Positions 9,176-18,031 of a DNA stretch of 64,000 nt are shown here, piece after piece. The notes beneath the pieces are model-generated. The model was not told the origin of the DNA. It saw nothing but the letters and a program-made list of their open reading frames with translations, and ran no database searches. Positions within the stretch are counted from its first letter, which is position 1; each line of letters begins with the position of its first letter. Source of the DNA: Luteibacter sp. OK325 (GTDB lineage Bacteria; Pseudomonadota; Gammaproteobacteria; Xanthomonadales; Rhodanobacteraceae); the NCBI RefSeq assembly GCF_003050935.1, contig NZ_QAOX01000004.1, positions 186,001 through 250,000 of the forward strand. Direction: 5' to 3'. Made by a program: the position numbers and the translations under genes.

Positions 9176-10108
9176 TTGGACGAACGTGCACGACTGGGAC
9201 TGGGGATCGGCTTCGGCGTGGCCGCTGGCGCCTTGTGGGGACTGGTCTTCCTGGCACCCGAACTGGCCCGGGATTTCACGGCCGTGCAACTGGCCGCCGG
9301 CCGCTATCTCGTCTACGGGCTCATTTCGGCCTGCCTCCTGGTGCCGCGCTGGCGGCCCCTGAAAGTCTGGCTGGAAGGGCGCCACTGGCGCGGGCTGGTG
9401 GGCCTTAGCCTGCTGGGAAACATTCTCTACTACGTGCTCCTGGCCAGCGCCGTGCAGTGGGGAGGCGTGGGCATGACCTCGCTGGTGATCGGCTTCCTGC
9501 CCGTCGCGGTCACCCTGGTTGGCAGCCGCGCGACAGGTGCTGTCCCTTTACACCGACTCGCCCCATCGTTGTGGCTGAGCGCCGTGGCGATCGGCTGCAT
9601 CGCGTGGCAGGCGATGGCCGGCGCTCACGTCCAGACCCAACCTCATAGGCTCGCCGGATTGCTCTGCGCCATGGGTGCCCTCGCCGCATGGACCGCCTAT
9701 GCCGTGATCAACGCACGCTGGCTTGCCCGCCTGGAACACGTCTCCGCACATGACTGGAATCTGCTGACCGGCGTAGTCACCGGGGCACTTGCCCTGCTCC
9801 TGATCCCGGTGGCTGTGCTTACCGACGCGGCCACGCACGGCGGCGCGGCGTGGATTCGATTCGCGGCCATCAGCACGGGCATCGCCGTCTTCGCGTCCAT
9901 CCTGGGCAACGGGCTGTGGAACCGGATGAGTCGCCTGCTGCCGCTCACCCTGGTCGGGCAGATGATCCTGTTCGAGACGCTGTTCGCCCTGCTCTACGGT
10001 TTCCTGTGGGAACGGCGGCTGCCGACCGCGGTCGAATTGCTGGCCGTGGTCGCCCTGGTCACCAGCGTGCTGCTTTGTGTCCGTGTCCACCGACCACACA
10101 CGGCCTGA
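9176..10108 (+). CDS. DMT-superfamily (EamA) transporter
   Basis: A ~310-residue protein with ten hydrophobic segments in two EamA repeats (GLGIGFGVAAGALWGLVFLA..., and GLLCAMGALAAWTAYAVINA...). It is an inner-membrane metabolite or drug exporter. No ATG fits. A TTG at 9176 has GGAG six bases upstream; a second TTG at 9152 has no ribosome-binding site, so 9176 is preferred. It is convergent with the DUF1345 gene with a 5-bp gap; the two stop codons lie inside one hairpin (10102-10120). The substrate cannot be assigned from sequence. Confidence 0.88.
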   Translation: MDERARLGLGIGFGVAAGALWGLVFLAPELARDFTAVQLAAGRYLVYGLISACLLVPRWRPLKVWLEGRHWRGLVGLSLLGNILYYVLLASAVQWGGVGMTSLVIGFLPVAVTLVGSRATGAVPLHRLAPSLWLSAVAIGCIAWQAMAGAHVQTQPHRLAGLLCAMGALAAWTAYAVINARWLARLEHVSAHDWNLLTGVVTGALALLLIPVAVLTDAATHGGAAWIRFAAISTGIAVFASILGNGLWNRMSRLLPLTLVGQMILFETLFALLYGFLWERRLPTAVELLAVVALVTSVLLCVRVHRPHTA

Positions 10109-10120
10109 GGTTGTCAGGCC
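10102..10120. terminator. Hairpin spanning two convergent stop codons
   Basis: GGCCTGA-GGTTG-TCAGGCC, a perfect 7-bp stem. Each arm contains the stop codon of one of the two convergent genes. There is no T-run, so termination activity is uncertain. Confidence 0.35.
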
Positions 10121-10803
10121 TTGCCCGCGGCGATGTTCACGCTGATAGCGATGATGAACACATTGAAGAAGAACGCGATCGCGCTGTGCATCAGGCCGAT
10201 ACGGCGAAGGTAGCGCGTGGTGATCTGCACGTCGGAGACCTGGAAGGTCATGCCGATGGTGAACGAGAAATACGCAAAGTCCCAATAATCCGGCTCTTCA
10301 TCACCCGGGAAATCGAGGCCTTTGTGCTTCGCACCGAACTCACCGTAGTAACCATGTGCATAGTGCAGGGCGAACAAGGTGTTCATGAACATCCACGACA
10401 GGATGATTGTCGCCGCCGCCACCGCGATCGCGAAGGCGCCGCCCTTGCTGCCCGAATTGAGCTCGGTAGTGACAGCGATCAGCACGATGGCCGAGAGCGC
10501 GACGCCGCTGAGCAGAGTGGTCCAGCGCCCGGAGTCCTGCATGCGAGCCTGCCTGCGCATGGTGGCCTGGGTCGCCCCGAAGAAGATCCGCAGGATCATC
10601 AACAGGTACGCCAGCGCGCCGATGTCGAAGCCGAGCAGAAGCGCCACGCTGCGCTGCAGGCCCGTGAACTCCAGGCCTGCGGCAGCCACGACGGCGATCA
10701 CGGCGGCGATCAGCAGGCGCGGCCGGGAGCGCGCGTAGCGGACCGGACCCCAGCCCTTCTTGCGGCGATGGGCTGCCGCCGGCTCCTGGGTTTCTTCGCT
10801 CAT
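10114..10803 (-). CDS. DUF1345 family integral membrane protein
   Basis: A 229-residue inner-membrane protein with a charged cytosolic N-terminus and about five or six transmembrane helices (LLIAAVIAVVAAAGLEF, LLLGFDIGALAYLLMILRIFF, GAFAIAVAAATIILSWMFMN). The middle contains the DUF1345 signature HYAHGYYG followed by GLDFPGDEEPDYWDFAYFSF, similar in feel to the pore helix of ion-channel proteins. The family is uncharacterised. ATG start at 10803. No operon partner: the next gene upstream is the TonB receptor, whose 3' end lies 48 bp away on the same strand. Confidence 0.9.
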   Translation of the reverse strand: MSEETQEPAAAHRRKKGWGPVRYARSRPRLLIAAVIAVVAAAGLEFTGLQRSVALLLGFDIGALAYLLMILRIFFGATQATMRRQARMQDSGRWTTLLSGVALSAIVLIAVTTELNSGSKGGAFAIAVAAATIILSWMFMNTLFALHYAHGYYGEFGAKHKGLDFPGDEEPDYWDFAYFSFTIGMTFQVSDVQITTRYLRRIGLMHSAIAFFFNVFIIAISVNIAAGKA

Positions 10804-10851
10804 GCCATCGCTCCGCTGGTTCAGGTGGCGCGACTATAGCGGAGGCGGTGA

Positions 10852-13269
10852 TCACTTCCACCGGTAGGTCACGCTGGCGTAGTAGTAGCGCCCGTTCCAG
10901 CTGAGGGGCGAAAACAGGCTGTACTTGAAGTTGCCGTTGGTGGAGTTCGCATACTTGACCTGTTCCGGTCGCGCGTTGAATGCGTTGTCCGCTCCGGCGC
11001 TGAAGGTCCAGTTGTCGAGGTTGTAGTCAGCCGAAAGGTCCAGTGTCCAGCGATGCGCGAAGTTCTGGTCGAGCGCGACACCGCTGTTGCTGTACACGGT
11101 GTAGTTGCCGTAACGCTGTACGTTCGCATGGCCCGCCCACCGACCGTGCAGGTAATCGAAGCCGAGGTCCAGCTTGGTGCGTGGATTGGTGTCACCAAGC
11201 AGGCCGAGCCGCTCGCGACGCTCCACACGTTGCACCGCCACGCCCAGTTCGTCGAGGATCGCCGGGTTCGGCTTCACCCTGGTCACTTCATTTTCGTTGT
11301 ACGCCCAGCCCACCGTGGTATTCAGGCGATCGCCGTTGGCGAAGTCGAAGGCGTACTGGCTGACGAAGTCCAGCCCGCGCGTGCGCGTGTCCACCGCGTT
11401 GGTGAAGTAGCGGATCGACTGGTAATTGGCGTCGACGCCGTTGGCCAGGAGATAGGTGCTGACCGCCGGGGTGTTGACCGGGATGTTCGACGACAGGTTG
11501 ATGCGGTTGGTAATCTTGATCCAGTAAGCGTCGACGCTCACGTTCCAACCGGTGAGCGGTTCGAGCACGAGGCCCAGCGTCGCGCTGCGCGATTTCTCCG
11601 GCTTGAGCTTCTCGGCGCCGAGAAGACTCGCCGCCTGGGCATCCACCGGGAAGGTGCCCGACTGGACCAGCACCTGTCCCTGCCCGAGGTCCTGCAGCTG
11701 CTGGGAAATATCGGCGTAGTGCTGCTGCACAAGCGTCGGCGCGCGGAAACCGGTGCCCACGCTGCCGCGTAAAGCCACGCGCGGCGTGAAATCGAAGCGA
11801 CCGGAAAGCGAGCCGGACGTCGTCCCGCCGAAGTCGCTGTATTGTTCGTGGCGACCGGCGAGTGACAGCGCGAAACGGTCGGTGATGTTGCTTTCGAGAT
11901 CGATGTATTCGGATACATCGTGACGCTGCCAGTTGCCTTGCAGGTCCCCGGTGATACCGCCATTCGGCCCATACTGCGACACGGCGTCACCCGGGGTCAC
12001 CTTATAAGCCTGGCGCAGATACTCCACACCGAACGAAACACTCACCGGGTTGGCCAGCCAGGACGGCGAGAACTCCTTGCTGATATCCACGTTGCCGACC
12101 TGCTGGTTGGTCTTGTAATCGGCACCCTGGATGAAGAACGGCGTATAGCCGTAGGTCTTGTACCAGTCGGCGTTGATCGACTGGCTGCGCTGGTCGTATT
12201 CGTTGGAGCCGTGGCTGGCCGATACGTCGTAATGCCAGCCATCGCCGAGCTCGCCGCGAAGACCGGCCGTGAGCGTCGTGTCGCTGACGATGGGAATGCT
12301 TACCGGCAGGTAGCCTTCGGGGTAAATGGCAACGACGTTGGTGGAGTCGCCGCGGTGCCGGTAGAGGCTGGCAGTTTCATCGCGGTCGCGGCGATACAAC
12401 GCCTCGAAATACACTTCCGCCGCCTTGCTGAACTCGTACTGCCCGACCAAAGACACCTTGTTCGACTGCACGCCGGGATCGCCGAGCCGGTAAACCTTCT
12501 GGTTGTATGTCGTGCCCTTCGCCGCCGGCGTCTGGTCGGGACCGGCACGATTGGTGTAGTCGTTGTTCTGCGTATCGATCGCGACATGGATCGAGCCCTT
12601 CTCGCCGAGCTTGAATCCCGTATCCGCACTGAGCTGCCGCTGCAGGCCATCACCTGCGTCGTAACCGCCGAACTTCGCCGTCACCTGGCCGCCCTCTCCG
12701 CCTTTCTTCAGGATCACGTTGATCACGCCACCGATGGCATCCGAGCCATAGCGCGCCGACTGGCCGTCACGGAGCACCTCGATCCGCTCGATCGCCGAGA
12801 TCGGAATGGCGTTGAGGTCCACCGGGTTCGAACCGCGGCCGATCGCGCCGCCCAGGTTGAGGAAGGCGCCGCTGTGCTGGCGTTTGCCGTCGATCAGCAC
12901 CAGGACCTGGTCGGGGCTGAGACCGCGCAAGGTCACCGGCCGGGCCACTTCCGCACCGCTGATCGTGGTCGGCTGCGGAAAGCTCAGCGAGGGCACCAGG
13001 CGCGCCAGCGCCGCGGTGAGCTGGGTCGCGCCGCTCTGCTGCAACTGCTGCGGCGTGATGACGTCGATCGGCTGCAGCGAGCTCGATACCGTGCGTTCCG
13101 TGCTGCGGGTGCCAGTGACGATGACGGTATCGAGCTGGCTGGCCTTTGCGGACTCGGGCTTGTCCGCGGTCGGGGCATCCTGCGCGAGGACGGGTCCCGC
13201 CGAGACCGCCAGGGCCAGCGAAACGGCGATAAACAAGGGTGTGCGGCGACGCGGAACGAGAGCGAACAT
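10852..13269 (-). CDS. TonB-dependent receptor (second copy type)
   Basis: An 805-residue outer-membrane receptor. The signal peptide ends AGPVLA (residue 29). It has a short Asp/Lys linker, then LDTVIVTGTRS and a typical plug (PIDVITPQQLQQSG, VLVLIDGKRQHSG, IERIEVLRDGQSARYGSDAIGGVINVILK). The barrel ends in YYYASVTYRWK. It belongs to the colicin-I/vitamin-B12-receptor-like class common in Xanthomonadales and is not close to the receptor at 1698-3956. The ATG at 13269 fits the signal peptide and has AGGGGAA about 11 nt upstream; an in-frame start 23 codons earlier gives an Arg-rich non-signal extension. No neighbour reveals the ligand. Confidence 0.93.
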   Translation of the reverse strand: MFALVPRRRTPLFIAVSLALAVSAGPVLAQDAPTADKPESAKASQLDTVIVTGTRSTERTVSSSLQPIDVITPQQLQQSGATQLTAALARLVPSLSFPQPTTISGAEVARPVTLRGLSPDQVLVLIDGKRQHSGAFLNLGGAIGRGSNPVDLNAIPISAIERIEVLRDGQSARYGSDAIGGVINVILKKGGEGGQVTAKFGGYDAGDGLQRQLSADTGFKLGEKGSIHVAIDTQNNDYTNRAGPDQTPAAKGTTYNQKVYRLGDPGVQSNKVSLVGQYEFSKAAEVYFEALYRRDRDETASLYRHRGDSTNVVAIYPEGYLPVSIPIVSDTTLTAGLRGELGDGWHYDVSASHGSNEYDQRSQSINADWYKTYGYTPFFIQGADYKTNQQVGNVDISKEFSPSWLANPVSVSFGVEYLRQAYKVTPGDAVSQYGPNGGITGDLQGNWQRHDVSEYIDLESNITDRFALSLAGRHEQYSDFGGTTSGSLSGRFDFTPRVALRGSVGTGFRAPTLVQQHYADISQQLQDLGQGQVLVQSGTFPVDAQAASLLGAEKLKPEKSRSATLGLVLEPLTGWNVSVDAYWIKITNRINLSSNIPVNTPAVSTYLLANGVDANYQSIRYFTNAVDTRTRGLDFVSQYAFDFANGDRLNTTVGWAYNENEVTRVKPNPAILDELGVAVQRVERRERLGLLGDTNPRTKLDLGFDYLHGRWAGHANVQRYGNYTVYSNSGVALDQNFAHRWTLDLSADYNLDNWTFSAGADNAFNARPEQVKYANSTNGNFKYSLFSPLSWNGRYYYASVTYRWK

Positions 13270-13714
13270 GGACGTGGATTCCCCTGGGAACGAGTCGAGA
13301 CGCCGACGCCTCCGGGCGCCGGGTGTGGAAGACGGCAACGCCCCCGGCGACGCAACAACGCGACGCCGGCCAGGCGACCGGATGAACGAGGAGGGAGAGG
13401 GACCGCGGGCGGCGCCGCGATGTCTACGTCAGGGCGTCAGGCGCCGGACGTGAAGACGACTCAGGCCAGTCGACAACAACAACACGCGCAGTCCACCGAA
13501 CAACACGGCATGGCCGTGAACGTCATCGGGGAGGTCTTTGCGCTGTGGTTGAGTGCGTTCACTGGTGAGTAGGTTGCCTGGCAGAGGGCCTGGAGGGCTA
13601 TTTGTTGCACTGCGTCGCAGCTTTGTCAACCACAGCGAATGGCCGTCCAACTGTCTTCGGGGCGTTTTTGCCCCGGTGTGCGATCATCACGGTCTGTCCC
13701 ACAGGCCAATCCCC
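13270..13714. other. Divergent intergenic region
   Basis: 445 bp between the TonB receptor and the acidic protein gene, with no convincing gene. A stem CGGGGC-GTTTTT-GCCCCG lies at 13658-13675 in the leader of the plus-strand gene; it could be an attenuator or a regulator site. Confidence 0.4.
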
Positions 13715-14248
13715 ATGAGCTCTTACGACGACGAATCCTACGAAGAACGCGACTACGACGATGACGACAGCGAGGACACCGTCGAAAAGCACGTCTGGCA
13801 GCTGCTCCTGATGATCAACCCCGGCGACGAGGAAGCCGCCAAGAAGCAGTTCAGCGACTATCGCAACGAAGTGGAAGACCAGGGTGACGATGATCCCATT
13901 CGCCTGGTCGGCCAGGTAACGGACTGGCGCTCCAGCTTCGAAGTGGATGCCGACGACACGCGTGCACTGGTCGAGGCGCTTCAGGAACTGATATCGCGCT
14001 TCCAAGATGTCAGCATGGATTGGGACGGCGATCCGGACGACGACGAGTACCATGAGGACATCGACGCCGCCGAGATCTTCAACCGCGCCTACGACCAGCT
14101 CAAGCCGCACGGCTATACCCTGTGGTCGCGCGAGGCGGACGACGACGTCTCCGCCGGCTGGATCACTTCCTCGAGTGACGATGAGTCGATGCTGGTCGTC
14201 GCCACGGCGCTGCACATCAACCTGCGCCGCGGCGACCAGATGAGCTGA
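13715..14248 (+). CDS. Acidic cytosolic protein, DUF6630-like
   Basis: A 177-residue, strongly acidic protein. Residues 1-20 are nearly all Ser/Asp/Glu/Tyr (MSSYDDESYEERDYDDDDSE), followed by EKHVWQLLLMINPGDEE and a compact alpha/beta domain ending ESMLVVATALHINLRRGDQM. The layout fits what I remember as DUF6630, whose function is unknown. The start at 13715 was chosen because the codons upstream read as non-protein-like. No signal peptide or membrane segment. It is convergent with the oxidoreductase gene; a hairpin covers the stop codons. Confidence 0.8.
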   Translation: MSSYDDESYEERDYDDDDSEDTVEKHVWQLLLMINPGDEEAAKKQFSDYRNEVEDQGDDDPIRLVGQVTDWRSSFEVDADDTRALVEALQELISRFQDVSMDWDGDPDDDEYHEDIDAAEIFNRAYDQLKPHGYTLWSREADDDVSAGWITSSSDDESMLVVATALHINLRRGDQMS

Positions 14249-14279
14249 CCGTCTGGGCGATCGCGGCTAGACGGTGAGC
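14244..14279. terminator. Convergent hairpin, candidate bidirectional terminator
   Basis: An 11-bp stem with one mismatch, GCTGACCGTCT / AGACGGTGAGC, contains both convergent stop codons or their immediate flanks. No strong T-run. Confidence 0.35.
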
Positions 14280-15220
14280 ACCGTCTTACCGCGCTTGGCC
14301 CTTGACTCCGCGTCGAGAAACGCCTGCCGTGCTTCGCCGAGACGGTAGGTGCGATCGACCTGCGCGGTGATGCGCCCGTCCGCTACCCAGCGAATGATTT
14401 CCGCCAGCTGCGCGGGATCGGGTTTGACGATGAACCAGAACGCTTCGATGCCGAGCTTTTTCGCGCGTTCCGGCGAAGGTGCATCCTCGGCCTCACCCGA
14501 AATGGTGACCAGGCGCGCGCCGGGTTCGACGAACTGCCAGCTGCGTTCGAGCAGGTCGCGGCCCACCGTGTCGAACACGACATCCACGGGCCCGGCCACG
14601 TCCTCGAAACGAGTGGTTGTTGTGTCGATCGCCTCGTCCGCACCCAGTTCACGGCACAGCGCCAGGGCTTCGACCCCGCGCGCGGTGGCGATGACGCGCG
14701 CACCGACGCCCTTGGCGATCTGGATGGCGAACGTGCCGACCGCACCCGCGCCGCCGTGAACCAGCAGCGTCTCGCCGGCCTTCAACCTGGCGAAATCAAA
14801 GAGTGCCTGCCAGGCCGTCAGTGCACCGATGGGGAGGGTCGATGCTTCCACCGCGGAGACCGCATCAGGAAGCGCTGTAATCTCCGACGGCAGGACGCTG
14901 GCCTGCTGCGCCGCGGCGCCGTTGCGCCAGAAATCGATCAGCCCGACCACGCGATCGCCGACTGAAAAGCCATTCGTCGCGGCACCGACATGGGCGATGC
15001 GCCCTGCGAACTCGTGCCCGATGATGACCGGGAGCGGTCGTTTCGAACCGTCCGGCAAGGCCATGGTTCCATTGGTAACCCAATGCGGCTCACCGAAGGT
15101 CAGACCCGTGGCCTCCACGTTCACCAGCAAGCGGTCATCGGCATGTGCGGGCGCCTCCGTATCGCCCACGCGAATGGACAGGTCACCACCTGCCGCGTCG
15201 GAAATCCATGCAGCCTTCAT
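14267..15220 (-). CDS. NADP-dependent quinone-type oxidoreductase (zinc-independent MDR family)
   Basis: A 317-residue medium-chain dehydrogenase/reductase. The N-terminal GroES-like part includes VIIGHEFAGRIAHVG, and the Rossmann nucleotide-binding motif is HGGAGAVGTFAIQIAKG around residues 155-170. Zinc-ligand cysteines of true alcohol dehydrogenases are absent, so a quinone- or enone-reductase-like activity is likely. It follows the LysR gene on the same strand with a 120-bp gap that contains a perfect 16-bp palindrome (15312-15327), and may be controlled by that LysR. Such LysR/MDR/NmrA trios often respond to electrophiles or quinones; that role is inferred here. Confidence 0.88.
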   Translation of the reverse strand: MKAAWISDAAGGDLSIRVGDTEAPAHADDRLLVNVEATGLTFGEPHWVTNGTMALPDGSKRPLPVIIGHEFAGRIAHVGAATNGFSVGDRVVGLIDFWRNGAAAQQASVLPSEITALPDAVSAVEASTLPIGALTAWQALFDFARLKAGETLLVHGGAGAVGTFAIQIAKGVGARVIATARGVEALALCRELGADEAIDTTTTRFEDVAGPVDVVFDTVGRDLLERSWQFVEPGARLVTISGEAEDAPSPERAKKLGIEAFWFIVKPDPAQLAEIIRWVADGRITAQVDRTYRLGEARQAFLDAESRAKRGKTVLTV

Positions 15221-15311
15221 GGTGCGGCTCCCTTTTCCATACCGATTACCTCTGTCGTTCGTGGCCGCAGCGTTTCACGAGGACACACCATCGGCTTGGA
15301 CAGCCGTACCG

Positions 15312-15327
15312 GGAATTCGCGAATTCC
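15312..15327. promoter_or_regulatory. Perfect 16-bp palindrome upstream of the oxidoreductase
   Basis: GGAATTCGCGAATTCC, fully symmetric, 92 bp upstream of the oxidoreductase ATG and just after the LysR stop. Candidate operator. Confidence 0.4.
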
Positions 15328-15340
15328 AGCCCTGCGTATC

Positions 15341-16234
15341 TCACGACCCCAGACGTTCACGTAGAAGGTCGATGAATGCCCGCACTTTTACCGAGGGCTG
15401 GCGTCCTGGATAGACCGCATGCACACCGCCTTCGGGCAAGCGAAAGTCGGGCAGCAACGACACCAGCCGGCCTGCTGCCAGGTCGTCGTCCACCACGTAA
15501 TCCGGCAGCACCGACGCGCCCATGCCGGCGACGACGAACGCATGCGCAGCCAACGTACTGTTGGCGCTGGCTACGCTGCGCATCTGCACCGCATGTTCGG
15601 CCCCGCTTGCGTCGACAAAGGTCCAGCGGGTGGGCGAGGCCAGCACGGTCAGCGCGACCCATCGGTGGCTCGCCAGTGCGTCGGGTGTGCCTGGCGTGCC
15701 GTGTGCCGCGAGATAGGCCGGCGAGGCGACGAGGCATTGGCGAAAGCTCGCCAGCTTCGCGGCACGCAGGCTCGAATCGCGCAACCAGCCCAGGCGGATC
15801 GACAGGTCGAAGCGTTCGGCAATGAGGTCGACCAGGCTGTCGCTGACCACCAGTTCCACGCTCACCTGCGGATAGCGCTCGGCGAAGGCGGCCAGTGCGG
15901 GCGCGACGATCGCCGGCCCGTGGTCGCCTGCCGCAGCTACGCGCAGCACGCCCATGGGCGTATCCCGGCACTCACCGAGGCGGGCGATGGCGGATTCGGC
16001 ATCGGCAAGGACGCGCGCGCAGTCCTCATGGAAGCGCTCGCCCGCGTCGGTGAGCGACATTTTCCGCGTACTGCGCACGAGAAGGGTCACGCCGAGCTCT
16101 TCCTCCAGCCTGGCCAGGTGCTGGCTGACCATCGCCTTGGTGGTGCCCAGCTGCCGGGCCGCCTCAGTGAACGATCCCGCACGGATCAGGGCGACGAAGA
16201 CACCGAGGCGGTTGAGGTTGATTTCGGCGGCCAT
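15341..16234 (-). CDS. LysR-family transcriptional regulator
   Basis: A 297-residue LTTR. The winged HTH is INLNRLGVFVALIRAGSFTE with QLGTTKAMVSQHLARLEEEL at residues ~1-60. The effector domain includes GVLRVAAAGDHGPAIVAPAL. The ATG at 16234 is preferred over the in-frame ATG at 16258, because the latter lies inside a perfect 10-bp inverted repeat (16245-16269) that looks like the regulator's own operator, and because 16234 gives the usual LTTR N-terminus. It is divergent from the NmrA-like reductase and upstream of the MDR oxidoreductase, so it probably controls both. A CrgA/DsdC-like quinone responder is possible but unproven. Confidence 0.92.
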   Translation of the reverse strand: MAAEINLNRLGVFVALIRAGSFTEAARQLGTTKAMVSQHLARLEEELGVTLLVRSTRKMSLTDAGERFHEDCARVLADAESAIARLGECRDTPMGVLRVAAAGDHGPAIVAPALAAFAERYPQVSVELVVSDSLVDLIAERFDLSIRLGWLRDSSLRAAKLASFRQCLVASPAYLAAHGTPGTPDALASHRWVALTVLASPTRWTFVDASGAEHAVQMRSVASANSTLAAHAFVVAGMGASVLPDYVVDDDLAAGRLVSLLPDFRLPEGGVHAVYPGRQPSVKVRAFIDLLRERLGS

Positions 16235-16244
16235 CACCCGTATC

Positions 16245-16269
16245 CATCGTAAAGCCATACTTTACGATG
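16245..16269. promoter_or_regulatory. Perfect inverted repeat in divergent LysR/NmrA promoter region
   Basis: CATCGTAAAG-CCATA-CTTTACGATG: 10-bp arms, 5-bp centre. It lies 10 bp upstream of the chosen LysR start and ~85 bp upstream of the reductase ATG, as expected for an LTTR recognition site that also autoregulates. Confidence 0.6.
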
Positions 16270-16351
16270 AATTCCTCCAGCGGGCGTATTTCCGGAACGA
16301 TGCGGGGCGCATCCTTACTCCCATCCTTTCTCTCTACAGGCCCCACCGCTT

Positions 16352-16987
16352 ATGAAGATCGTCCTGTTCGGCGCCACCGGCAATATCGGCAACGTGATCC
16401 TCGACGAGGCCCTCAACCGCGGCCACCAGGTGGTTGCCGTGGTTCGAGACCCGGCCAGACTCGCCACGAAGCACGCCGCCCTGACCGTGGTCCAGGGCGA
16501 CGTCGCCCAGCCCACGTCGTACGCCGGCGCCTTGCCTGGCGCTGAGGCAGCCATTGCCAGCCTGAACGACCATGCCGACCCGGCGAATGTGCCTCGCCAG
16601 GCCACGCTGCTGCTCGACGCGCTTTCCGCTGGTGGCGTGCGCCGCTTCGTCTGGGTGGGAGGGGCCGGCAGCCTGGAAACCGCGCCGGGTGTGCGCGTCA
16701 TCGACGATCCGGGCTTCCCCGAGGCCTGGAAGACTCCCGCCAATGCGCAGATCGATGCGCTCGAGGTCTTCCGCGCCAGCAAAGCCCCGATCGACTGGAC
16801 CTATATCAGCCCCGCCGCCGAGATCGCGCCGGGCGAGCGCAAGGGCAGTTTCCGTGTCGGTGGCGAGCAGTTGCTGACGGATGCGCAGGGCCACAGCAGG
16901 ATTTCGATCGCGGATTTCGCCATTGGCGTGCTGGACCGGGTCGAGAAGGGCGATGCCGTGAAAAACCGGGTCACCCTCGCCTACTGA
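16352..16987 (+). CDS. NmrA-like NAD(P)-binding reductase (atypical SDR)
   Basis: A 211-residue protein starting MKIVLFGATGNIGNVILDEA; GATGNIG is the atypical-SDR dinucleotide motif. VVRDPARL follows the second strand and RRFVWVGGAGSLE the catalytic region. There is no canonical YxxxK, as in NmrA/flavin-reductase-like proteins that act as redox sensors or reduce quinones or flavins. It is divergent from the LysR gene and shares the 16245-16269 operator candidate. The Shine-Dalgarno is weak (CAGG, 12 nt upstream). A REP pair follows. Confidence 0.88.
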   Translation: MKIVLFGATGNIGNVILDEALNRGHQVVAVVRDPARLATKHAALTVVQGDVAQPTSYAGALPGAEAAIASLNDHADPANVPRQATLLLDALSAGGVRRFVWVGGAGSLETAPGVRVIDDPGFPEAWKTPANAQIDALEVFRASKAPIDWTYISPAAEIAPGERKGSFRVGGEQLLTDAQGHSRISIADFAIGVLDRVEKGDAVKNRVTLAY

Positions 16988-16997
16988 GGCTGGCTCT

Positions 16998-17063
16998 ATG
17001 CGGGAGCCGATTCATCGGCGATGCTCCCGCGAGCACCCATCGCCGCTGAAGCGGCTCCCACAA
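16998..17063. repeat. REP pair (inverted)
   Basis: GCGGGAGCCGATTCATCGGCG.. at 16999-17023 and inverse ATCGCCGCTGAAGCGGCTCC.. at 17039-17062. The two halves have different stem cores (ATTCAT versus CTGAAG), so this pairs two REP subtypes. It lies between the NmrA-like gene and rlmJ. Confidence 0.9.
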
Positions 17064-17100
17064 GAAGCGAGCCAGTCCACGGCCCCGCTATACTGCCCCG

Positions 17101-18003
17101 ATGAATTACCGCCACGCGTACCATGCCGGCAACTTTGCCGATGTCCTCAAGCACATGGTGCTCGTGGCCCTGATCGACTCGCTGAAGCAGAAAGCCTCGC
17201 CCTTCTGCTACATCGACACCCATGCCGGCAGCGGCCGTTACGACCTTCGCGGCACCGAAGCCCGCAAGACCGGCGAAGCCGACGACGGCGTCAACGTTCT
17301 CAAGACCGCCACGGGCCTGCCGCCGCTGCTGTGGAAATGGCTGGAGATCGTGCGCGCCTGCAATCCAGGTGACGACTCCCTCCGCTACTACCCGGGTTCG
17401 CCCTGGTTCGCCGCGCACCTCATGCGCGCCACCGACACCGCCCAGATGGTGGATACGCGAAACGACGAATCGGGCGCCCTGCGCCAGCTGTTCCATCACG
17501 ACAAGCGCATCCATGTGCATGAACGTGACGGCTACGAAGCCCTCAAGGCCTTCGTTCCGCCGAAGGAAAAGCGCGGCCTCGTGCTGATCGATCCGCCGTT
17601 CGAAGCCCAGGAAGCCGAGTTCCGCATCATCGAGAAGACGCTCAAGGCCGCCCTCGAGAAATGGCCGACCGGCATGTACGCCGTGTGGTACCCCATCAAG
17701 GTGCGCAGCCATGTCCAGCCGTTCCACCGCTGGCTGACCAAGTGCGGGGCGAAGCGCGTGCTCGTCGCCGAAGTGCTTCTGCGCCCGGACAATTCGCCAC
17801 TGACCCTCAACGGCACCGGTATCGCCATCGTCAATGCGCCGTGGAAGCTGGATGAAACGATCCGCGACTCACTGCGCATGCTGCCAAAACTGCTCGGCAA
17901 GCCCGGTGAGTCCGAGTACCGGCTGACCTGGCTGGTCGAGGACAACAAGGACGAAGAACCGCCCCGCGGACCGCACTCCCCCCGTTCACTCCATCGGCGC
18001 TAA
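17101..18003 (+). CDS. rlmJ: 23S rRNA (adenine-2030-N6)-methyltransferase RlmJ
   Basis: A 300-residue methyltransferase acting on domain V of 23S rRNA. It opens with the RlmJ signature MNYRHAYHAGNFADVLKHMV, has FCYIDTHAGSGRYDL as the SAM-binding region, and the catalytic LIDPPFE (DPPF-type, for amino-group methylation of adenine) near residue 162. Length is slightly above the E. coli protein (280) because of a charged C-terminal tail. A TATACT box at 17089-17094 sits only 6 bp before the ATG. If it is a -10 element, the transcript would be nearly leaderless; otherwise the promoter lies further up. Confidence 0.95.
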   Translation: MNYRHAYHAGNFADVLKHMVLVALIDSLKQKASPFCYIDTHAGSGRYDLRGTEARKTGEADDGVNVLKTATGLPPLLWKWLEIVRACNPGDDSLRYYPGSPWFAAHLMRATDTAQMVDTRNDESGALRQLFHHDKRIHVHERDGYEALKAFVPPKEKRGLVLIDPPFEAQEAEFRIIEKTLKAALEKWPTGMYAVWYPIKVRSHVQPFHRWLTKCGAKRVLVAEVLLRPDNSPLTLNGTGIAIVNAPWKLDETIRDSLRMLPKLLGKPGESEYRLTWLVEDNKDEEPPRGPHSPRSLHRR

Positions 18004-18031
18004 AGTTCAGGTACCTGCCAGGAGCTGACTC

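Noticed and set aside
11920-13572. Open frame of 550 codons antisense to the second TonB receptor
   Set aside because: Same reason; no domain on this strand and strong homology-like motifs on the other.
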